Shown here one piece after another: positions 57,736-64,000 of a stretch of DNA of 64,000 nucleotides; the stretch's first letter is position 1; each line of letters opens with the position of its first letter. Both the position numbers and the translations under genes were made by a program. The stretch is from Candidatus Methylacidiphilum fumarolicum (GTDB lineage: Bacteria > Verrucomicrobiota > Verrucomicrobiia > Methylacidiphilales > Methylacidiphilaceae). The stretch spans positions 2,232,001-2,296,000 of the forward strand of contig NZ_OX458932.1 in the NCBI RefSeq assembly GCF_949774925.1, given 5' to 3'. The notes under the pieces were generated by a model. It had not been told where the DNA came from and ran no database searches. It saw only the letters and a list, made by a program, of their open reading frames with translations.

Positions 57736-60498
57736 ATGGTTTATCTAAAAGAAATAAGCCCTTTTGCCCTTGGTGTTTTTTTGTTGGTCACATTCTTTTT
57801 TTCGCTCAGTGTTTTTTCTCAGCCTGCAAAAGAATTACTGCCTCCTAACACTCAAGGAGGACCTTCTGCTGAACAATCCCAACTTCCTTCGACTGGGCAG
57901 CCTTCCACAGAGCAATCTCCTCAACAAGAATCCACCGAGCCTTCTTCCGAAAATCAACCACCGACAGAAAGCGCTCACCCAGGGGAGACTTCTCAGACTC
58001 CCCCCTCTGAAACAGCTCCAACTGTTCCGCCTTCTGGGCCAGAGGCAAAGCTTCCACCTAATCTACCTATCCTTTTGCCAATAAGCGTCACAGCGCAAGA
58101 AGAATTACCCGAAGAAGAAAATGTTGTTTCTACTAATGAGGAAACAGGTGTGCTTGGACCTGCCATAAAAATCATCGACACTCCACGAACGGTGCAAGTG
58201 GTTACAAGGCAAGAAATGAATACCATTAATGCACAGTCAGTAAATGATCTAGCTGCTTTTACTCCTGGGGTTAACCCTACTCAAATGACCGGTAGCCCTG
58301 TGGCTGAACCTGTCATCCGAGGACTACCCGCCACAACCTATAGAAATGGCATGCTTGTTGGCTTTAGTCAATCCGCACAATGGGGACCGCTTATGAACAT
58401 GAATGCGTACGATAATTTAGATGTCGTTACTGGACCAGTCAGCATTGTGTATGGTCCTCAGGAGCTTGCGGGAGGATTTGCCAATGAGGTGACCAAACAA
58501 CCCTATTTCGACAAATTCAGAGGCAATGCCAGTTATACCGTTGGCATGTATTCAACCAATATGTGGAATATCGATCTAGGAGGTCCTGTGATAAAGGATA
58601 AGCTTGCTTATCGGTTCGATTATTTCGGTCAAGATGGCTATGCTCCTTACAATTACTATGATGGAGCTTATCTTCAAAGACAGTGTTTCTATTTGGACAT
58701 TGGAGCAAAACCTTACGAAAATTTATCCATCGATTTTAATACCGAACTGGACCTGAATCATTTAAATACTGTTGCTGGCCTGAATAGGCCCACCCAATCC
58801 TTAATCGATAATGGTCTCTATCAAACTGGGACATGGGCTGGTTGGTATGGACCTCCCGGAGTCTTCCATCCTGGTCCCGGTACGGCTCCTCCTGGGGCTG
58901 GCTATGCGGTAGATTGGGGACCTTTAGTTCCGATAAGCAGAAGGACAAATCTATTTGCAAACCCAGAAAATTCAACAAATCAAACCTATTATGTCGCTCA
59001 AGCGATTGAAAATCTCAAGATTAACGACAATCTTGCTCTTGTCAATAACTCCCTTTTCGAATATTTTAGCACGCTGATCGATCAAGCCATTCCATCAACA
59101 TTTTGGGCGGTACTTCCCTCTGGTTATGATTTTGATGATAGACTGGAACTAAGAGCCCAGTTTGATACCCTTCCCGGAAATAAAGAAACGGATAGCTTAA
59201 AAGAAACAGCAGAGGAATCTACTCAAGCTCATTCGCTTCTTTTGCATCATATGATAGATGCAGGCATTGAGTTTAGATATTTTTCAGACACCGAATACTC
59301 TGGAGTATGGCATTCCCCTATTAATATCTGGAATTTAACTCAACCGCTTCCATACAGTAGTTTCAGCCCAATTGTTTCTTTTGCAGCAGCTACTAGTCCT
59401 CTTTTCCAAAACCCCTATCTTACCGATATTCCTATTCCTGGATATCCGGGGATGTACTATAATGTTTTTAACTATCTCTCCACAGCTGACACCTTTTCTA
59501 CTCTCTCCCCGTTCTATCAGCACCAGATCAATTTTACCGACCAATGGAGCCTTATGCTTGCTGGAAGAATGAATGCTTATTTTGTGCAGGCCTCCCCTCC
59601 TCCTGGTACCCCCGCTGAAATTTCGCAAGCTGCCCCCTCTTTTGGCCTTCCCCCCTATACCTCTACTTCCATGAACATCGTTCAACCCGAAGTAACTATT
59701 AGCCCCAGTTACAAGCCCTTCCCTTGGATGACCAGCTACTTCACCTTTTTCTACGGCCAAACCACGCTCCTCTCCCAGTTCGGCAGCTTTGCCCCAGAAT
59801 TCCCCTCCGCCTATTACCACCAAAACAATTTCCTCTACGAAGTTGGCACCAAATTTAGCCTGCTCCATGATAAACTTTTCCTAGGCGTCTCCGGCTACTA
59901 TCAAACAGGGTACATTCCCGCTCAGGTCATCCCCGGAGGCCCTATAGCTACCGCTCAAGTCGCTATCAAAGGCGCACAGCTAAACGCCAACTATCAGCCT
60001 AATAAAAACTTCTGGCTTAACTTCGGCTATGCCTTCATCGCCGGTCAAGAACTCTGGCAGGGACTCCCTCAAGGACCTTTAGCTTCACAACCCTATTCTA
60101 GTTCTGTTGCTAAACTCTATGGCCTGCCCGTAGATCCACTGGTCAATGAACCCCCTCTCAACTTCCCTTTCATCGGCTTCCCTCATAACTACGGCAACCT
60201 AATGGCCACTTATAAGTTCGATAACGGACTAGGCGTCTCCCTCTGGGCTTTAGCCGAAAGTGGGAATTTCATCTTTTATACCTACTCCACTCGAATCCCC
60301 TCCTGGTATACCCTCAACGCCAGAATCTTCTACAGCTCAAAACGATGGGAAGCTAGCCTTTACCTCTATAACATCACCAACGAACATTATTGGCTGCCAG
60401 GTGCCCCAGGCTTTAGTATGGCCCGTTTTATGAATTATGATTACATTGTGCCGCAGCTTCCATTTTGGATCCAAGGAAGCCTTACTATTTTTTTCTAA
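57736..60498 (+). CDS. TonB-dependent outer-membrane receptor (siderophore type), paralogue 1
   Basis: The 920-residue protein has a signal peptide (FALGVFLLVTFFFSLSVFS), a ~90-residue Pro/Ser/Gln-rich linker, a TonB-box-like segment ISVTAQEE, and a plug domain (TPRTVQVVTRQEM, VNDLAAFTPGVN, VIRGLPATTYRNG, VVTGPVSIVYGPQELAGG). A 22-strand-type barrel ends in Phe (GSLTIFF). The plug fits siderophore receptors of the FhuA/FoxA group, but the ligand is unknown. Residues 561-894 are encoded by a segment almost identical to the next gene, while the remainder is diverged. That segment uses more C-ending codons than the rest. The start ATG at 57736 is followed directly by the signal peptide. The protein probably depends on the TonB encoded upstream. 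Confidence 0.93.
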   Translation: MVYLKEISPFALGVFLLVTFFFSLSVFSQPAKELLPPNTQGGPSAEQSQLPSTGQPSTEQSPQQESTEPSSENQPPTESAHPGETSQTPPSETAPTVPPSGPEAKLPPNLPILLPISVTAQEELPEEENVVSTNEETGVLGPAIKIIDTPRTVQVVTRQEMNTINAQSVNDLAAFTPGVNPTQMTGSPVAEPVIRGLPATTYRNGMLVGFSQSAQWGPLMNMNAYDNLDVVTGPVSIVYGPQELAGGFANEVTKQPYFDKFRGNASYTVGMYSTNMWNIDLGGPVIKDKLAYRFDYFGQDGYAPYNYYDGAYLQRQCFYLDIGAKPYENLSIDFNTELDLNHLNTVAGLNRPTQSLIDNGLYQTGTWAGWYGPPGVFHPGPGTAPPGAGYAVDWGPLVPISRRTNLFANPENSTNQTYYVAQAIENLKINDNLALVNNSLFEYFSTLIDQAIPSTFWAVLPSGYDFDDRLELRAQFDTLPGNKETDSLKETAEESTQAHSLLLHHMIDAGIEFRYFSDTEYSGVWHSPINIWNLTQPLPYSSFSPIVSFAAATSPLFQNPYLTDIPIPGYPGMYYNVFNYLSTADTFSTLSPFYQHQINFTDQWSLMLAGRMNAYFVQASPPPGTPAEISQAAPSFGLPPYTSTSMNIVQPEVTISPSYKPFPWMTSYFTFFYGQTTLLSQFGSFAPEFPSAYYHQNNFLYEVGTKFSLLHDKLFLGVSGYYQTGYIPAQVIPGGPIATAQVAIKGAQLNANYQPNKNFWLNFGYAFIAGQELWQGLPQGPLASQPYSSSVAKLYGLPVDPLVNEPPLNFPFIGFPHNYGNLMATYKFDNGLGVSLWALAESGNFIFYTYSTRIPSWYTLNARIFYSSKRWEASLYLYNITNEHYWLPGAPGFSMARFMNYDYIVPQLPFWIQGSLTIFF
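59416..60417 (+). repeat. 1002-bp near-identical segment, copy 1 (in receptor 1)
   Basis: This segment pairs with 62191-63192 at a constant offset of 2775 with no insertion or deletion. By eye I count seven base differences in 1002. It starts at TATCTTACCG and ends at GGCTTTAGT; beyond both ends similarity falls sharply. It encodes the C-terminal two-fifths of the barrel. Confidence 0.95.
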
Positions 60499-60579
60499 GC
60501 TATAATCTCAATCTTTTATCTTTCTGACATTAGAAAAAAAACAGGTTTCGTCTGAAGATGTATTGATTGGATATAATAA

Positions 60580-63273
60580 ATGGGAATAATGATTGACTCT
60601 TACCAAAGAAAATATATTTGTTTGTTTTCTCTTTTGTTTTTCTCTTTTTTCTTTTTTGAAAACTCAAAATCCCAATCTGACCCTGTCTTGAACCATTCTA
60701 GTCCCGAAATTGATCAGTCTGAAAAATTTAAAGGCCAACAAACCACTCCATCTTCTCCATCCACTTCAACCTCTCAAACGATCCCACAAAAACAATCCTC
60801 TCTCTTGCCTCCTCTTATAGAACCTTCCTCTCCCCCCGCGATGGTGCTTGCTCCAGTTACCGTGACAGCGCAAGAAGAACTTCCTGAAGAAGAAAATATA
60901 GTCTTAACAAACAAACAATCTGAAGTTCTTGGCCCAGCAATGAAAATTATCGATATACCCAGAACGATACAATCCATTAGCCGACAGGAATTAAACACAA
61001 TAAATGCGCAATCAACCAATGACCTCGCTGCCTTTATTCCAGGAGTTAATCCCTCTCAAATAACAGGTAGTCCGGCTGGAGAGCCTATTGTTAGGGGGTT
61101 GCCCGCAACTGTCTATAGAAATGGAATGCTTGTTGGTTTTAGTCAGTCTGCCCAATATGGGCCGCTTATGAATATGAATGCTTATGATAATTTGGATGTG
61201 GTTACAGGACCTGTAAGCATCGTCTTTGGCCCTCAAGAATTAGCAGGCGGATTTGCCAACGAAGTAACCAAACAACCCTATTTTGATAAATTTAGAGGCA
61301 GTGCCGATTATACAGTGGGGATGTATCAGACTAATTTTTGGAACATCGATTTAGGAGGGCCCATCCTTAGTGACAAACTTGCTTACCGGTTCGATTATTT
61401 CGGTCAGAATGGCTATGCCCCTTACAACTATTATGATGGGGCTTATCTTAATAGAGAATGCTGGTATTTAGCTTTAAGTGCAAAGCCTTATGAAAATTTA
61501 TCTATCGATTTCAATACGGAATTAGATGACAACCATCTAAATACGGTTGCTGGAATTAATCGTCCAAATCAAGCACTTATTAATAATAGACTCTATCAAA
61601 CAGGAAGCCTTTTAGGCTGGTATGGGCCTCCTGGAATACTTCATCCAGGTCTAGGAACAGCTCCTCCTGGAGCCGGTTATGCTGTATCTTGGGGGCCTCT
61701 GGTGGAGATTAGTCCTCGAAGCAATATTTTTGAGAACCCAGAAGATGGAGATAGACAACTCTATTATGTAGCACAATGCATAGAAACTTTAAAAATAAAT
61801 GATGATCTTTCAATTGTTAACAATTCTCTTTTTGAATTTTATAATTCGTTTATTGATCAAGCGATCCCATCGGACTTTTGGGGAGTCCTCCCTTCTGGAT
61901 ACGATTTTGATAATCGGTTAGAATGGAGATATTCTTTTGATCTCTTGCCTAAAGGCCAAACGGAACAATCGTATTCTCAGGGAAGGCAAGAAGACCATTC
62001 TTCTTCCTCTCTTTCTTTCCACAACCAGATTGACGGGGGCATCGAATTTCGCTTTTTTTCTGACACAGAATATGCAGGCGTATGGCACCAACCAGTCAAT
62101 ATCTGGAATTTGACTCAACCGCTGACTTACAACAATTTCACTCCCATCGTCCCTTTTACAGCGGCCATAAGCCCAATCTACCAAAATCCTTATCTTACCG
62201 ATATTCCTATTCCTGGATATCCGGGGATGTACTATAATGTTTTTAACTATCTCTCCACAGCTGACACCTTTTCTACTCTCTCCCCGTTCTATCAGCACCA
62301 GATCAATTTTACCGACCAATGGAGCCTTATGCTTGCTGGAAGAATGAATGCTTATTTTGTGCAGGCCTCCCCTCCTCCTGGTACCCCCGCTGAAATTTCG
62401 CAAGCTGCCCCCTCTTTTGGCCTTCCCCCCTATACCTCTACTTCCATGAACATCGTTCAACCCGAAGTAACTATTAGCCCCAGTTACAAGCCCTTCCCTT
62501 GGATGACCAGCTACTTCACCTTTTTCTACGGCCAAACCACGCTCCTCTCCCAGTTCGGCAGCTTTGCCCCAGAATTCCCCTCCGCCTATTACCACCAAAA
62601 CAATTTCCTCTACGAAGTTGGCACCAAATTTAGCCTGCTCCATGATAAACTTTTCCTAGGCGTCTCCGGCTACTATCAAACAGGCTACATTCCCGCTCAG
62701 GTCATCCCCGGAGGCCCTATAGCTACCGCTCAAGTCGCTATCAAAGGCGCACAGCTAAACGCCAACTATCAGCCTAATAAAAACTTCTGGCTTAACTTCG
62801 GCTATGCCTTCATCGCCGGTCAAGAACTCTGGCAGGGACTCCCTCAAGGACCTTTAGCTTTGCAGCCCTATTCTAGTTCTGTTGCTAAACTCTATGGCCT
62901 GCCCGTAGATCCATTGGTCAATGAACCCCCTCTCAACTTCCCTTTCATCGGCTTCCCTCATAACTACGGCAACCTAATGGCCACTTATAAGTTCGATAAC
63001 GGACTAGGCGTCTCCCTCTGGGCTTTGGCCGAAAGTGGGAATTTCATCTTTTATACCTACTCCACTCGAATCCCCTCCTGGTATACCCTCAACGCCAGAA
63101 TCTTCTACAGCTCAAAACGATGGGAAGCTAGCCTCTACCTCTATAACATCACCAACGAACATTATTGGCTGCCAGGTGCCCCAGGCTTTAGTGCAGCTAG
63201 AAATTTTAATTATGATTATATTGTTCCTCAACTTCCTTTCTGGATTCAAGGGACTGTAAGAGTATATTTTTAG
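60580..63273 (+). CDS. TonB-dependent outer-membrane receptor, paralogue 2
   Basis: The 897 residues repeat the architecture of paralogue 1: signal peptide (ICLFSLLFFSFFFFE), shorter Ser/Pro/Gln linker, VTVTAQEE box, plug (IPRTIQSISRQELN, NDLAAFIPGVN, IVRGLPATVYRNG) and a barrel ending in Phe (GTVRVYF). Outside residues 538-871 the two proteins are clearly related but show many silent and amino-acid changes; inside, only one residue differs (Ser to Leu). The gene begins 81 nt after paralogue 1, and GATATAATAA directly before the ATG may be a -10 element, so it could have its own promoter. Its stop overlaps the convergent hpnE gene by four bases. Confidence 0.93.
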   Translation: MGIMIDSYQRKYICLFSLLFFSFFFFENSKSQSDPVLNHSSPEIDQSEKFKGQQTTPSSPSTSTSQTIPQKQSSLLPPLIEPSSPPAMVLAPVTVTAQEELPEEENIVLTNKQSEVLGPAMKIIDIPRTIQSISRQELNTINAQSTNDLAAFIPGVNPSQITGSPAGEPIVRGLPATVYRNGMLVGFSQSAQYGPLMNMNAYDNLDVVTGPVSIVFGPQELAGGFANEVTKQPYFDKFRGSADYTVGMYQTNFWNIDLGGPILSDKLAYRFDYFGQNGYAPYNYYDGAYLNRECWYLALSAKPYENLSIDFNTELDDNHLNTVAGINRPNQALINNRLYQTGSLLGWYGPPGILHPGLGTAPPGAGYAVSWGPLVEISPRSNIFENPEDGDRQLYYVAQCIETLKINDDLSIVNNSLFEFYNSFIDQAIPSDFWGVLPSGYDFDNRLEWRYSFDLLPKGQTEQSYSQGRQEDHSSSSLSFHNQIDGGIEFRFFSDTEYAGVWHQPVNIWNLTQPLTYNNFTPIVPFTAAISPIYQNPYLTDIPIPGYPGMYYNVFNYLSTADTFSTLSPFYQHQINFTDQWSLMLAGRMNAYFVQASPPPGTPAEISQAAPSFGLPPYTSTSMNIVQPEVTISPSYKPFPWMTSYFTFFYGQTTLLSQFGSFAPEFPSAYYHQNNFLYEVGTKFSLLHDKLFLGVSGYYQTGYIPAQVIPGGPIATAQVAIKGAQLNANYQPNKNFWLNFGYAFIAGQELWQGLPQGPLALQPYSSSVAKLYGLPVDPLVNEPPLNFPFIGFPHNYGNLMATYKFDNGLGVSLWALAESGNFIFYTYSTRIPSWYTLNARIFYSSKRWEASLYLYNITNEHYWLPGAPGFSAARNFNYDYIVPQLPFWIQGTVRVYF
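62191..63192 (+). repeat. 1002-bp near-identical segment, copy 2 (in receptor 2)
   Basis: Partner of 59416-60417. The differences I see are a silent G/C in the codon before TACATT, three bases in the two codons that read TCA CAA in copy 1 and TTG CAG here, and silent changes in CCACTG/CCATTG, TTAGCC/TTGGCC and CTTTAC/CTCTAC. The reading frame is the same in both genes. Confidence 0.95.
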
Positions 63274-64000
63274 ACCGTTTTTTCCGTACAAAAACCAGCT
63301 AAGGTCGATTTTGAAAGAGGAGTTAAAGAATCGATGAATTGTGCTGCTTTTGTGCCGCTTAGAACAGCTCCTTCTATTGTAGCAGGCAGTCCCGTATTTG
63401 TCCAATCCCCTGCAATAACAAAATTTTTCCATTCTGTCTGAACGGGTGGCCTATATTTTAAAGAAGTGGGATCAAATTTAGGGGTAGCACCTAGAGATTT
63501 AAAAAGAAAGCTACCACAAAGCTTTGATTCTATTGAGCGGGGTATTAGCCGGTTAACTTCTTTCCATATGATTTTTTCAACCTCTTTAGAATTCAAACTG
63601 AGGATATTTTTTGGAGGAGCACTAATTACTGCAACATAAGAATAAAAAGGAAAAGACAACAGTTCTTTATCCATTATAAGATTTCTTGAAAAAAGCCATT
63701 GTACTGGAGAATCTAAAAATCCTATAACAGGTTGATCCGTAAAAGGTCGATCAACCCAAAAATACAAGCTTAGAATTGGAGACTGTTCAATAGATTCACA
63801 GTTTTTTCTCAAGGACGATTCCTTCGGCAACAAACTACCCAATATATGCCACGGAAGGGCGCTCAAAAAATAGTCAACGGAATCGGATGCAAACTCTTTA
63901 CCATCGACCGTTTTTATAGACTTCAAATAGTTCTCTTCAAATTCAAGAGAACAAACAGAAGTTCTAAAAAATAATTTTCCTCCACAAGCATTTATAACCC
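63270..64000 (-). CDS. hpnE: Squalene-associated FAD-dependent desaturase/dehydroxylase HpnE (partial)
   Basis: The frame is open from the TAA at 63270-63272 to the window edge, so the N-terminal FAD-binding part lies outside. The visible ~242 residues contain a mid-domain piece (NACGGKLFFRTSV), LPWHILGSLLP, SPILSLYFWVDRPF, and the C-terminal flavin motif FVIAGDWTNTGLPATIEGAV. This ending is typical of HpnE, which with HpnC and HpnD makes squalene for hopanoids from farnesyl diphosphate. Carotenoid desaturases are the closest alternatives. It converges on the second receptor gene with a four-base overlap. Confidence 0.85.
   Translation of the reverse strand, partial: VINACGGKLFFRTSVCSLEFEENYLKSIKTVDGKEFASDSVDYFLSALPWHILGSLLPKESSLRKNCESIEQSPILSLYFWVDRPFTDQPVIGFLDSPVQWLFSRNLIMDKELLSFPFYSYVAVISAPPKNILSLNSKEVEKIIWKEVNRLIPRSIESKLCGSFLFKSLGATPKFDPTSLKYRPPVQTEWKNFVIAGDWTNTGLPATIEGAVLSGTKAAQFIDSLTPLSKSTLAGFCTEKTV

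Noticed and set aside
59335-62643. Two nearly identical antisense frames (177 and 241 codons) inside the receptor genes
   Set aside because: Their similarity comes only from the duplicated 1002-bp block on the opposite strand; the protein composition is not natural.

Overview
The window looks like part of a chromosome from a low-GC, Gram-negative bacterium of the Planctomycetes-Verrucomicrobia-Chlamydiae group. My best inference is a Methylacidiphilum-like verrucomicrobial methanotroph. Pointers are an AT-rich base composition, a double-length UvrA of the kind known in Chlamydiae, outer-membrane proteins (TonB receptors, LptF/G permease, efflux lipoprotein), and a hopanoid/squalene gene (hpnE). 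No methane-oxidation gene lies in the window, so the genus is not proven. I found no rRNA, tRNA or CRISPR array by eye.

Layout. 1-9.9 kb: gltX-pgsA-der in a tight plus-strand run, a decayed stretch, a GH3 beta-glucosidase, an odd NtrC-type AAA+ regulator, acetyl-CoA synthetase and a small DMT-type membrane protein. 10.06-11.9 kb: a GC-rich, inactivated IS605-type element with divergent tnpA and tnpB remnants and hairpin ends. 12-15.2 kb: a secreted protein, a RibD-C-like protein, fmt and a Sua5-type threonylcarbamoyl-AMP synthase. 15.4-15.7 kb: two diverged tandem copies of an omega-RNA/right-end-like sequence with no tnpB. 15.7-20.9 kb: gyrB-gyrA. 21.2-23.3 kb: a PhoB/PhoR-like two-component system. 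23.3-28.6 kb: envelope-related unknowns, a YyaL-type thioredoxin-domain protein, a tiny Cys-rich secreted peptide and an outer-membrane barrel. 29.1-34.7 kb: mpl, dnaK, groES and groEL, ending in a clear terminator.

34.7-47.5 kb: tadA, ygfZ, small regulators, a haem/sirohaem operon (yqeY, a CcsA/HemX-like protein, hemA, hemC, cobA-hemD fusion, TPR protein), an LptF/G permease, an M24 peptidase and an efflux outer-membrane lipoprotein. 47.6-53.2 kb: the 1834-residue tandem UvrA. 53.2-64 kb: a ThDP-dependent 2-oxo-acid decarboxylase, a second two-component system, a TonB protein and two paralogous TonB-dependent receptors. The receptors share a 1002-bp, almost identical segment inside otherwise diverged genes. 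A partial hpnE closes the window.

The most interesting signals are the gene-conversion block in the receptors, the tandem UvrA with asymmetric motif loss, the regulator lacking GAFTGA and the Walker B glutamate, and the two generations of IS605 debris, including orphan omega-RNA-like repeats.
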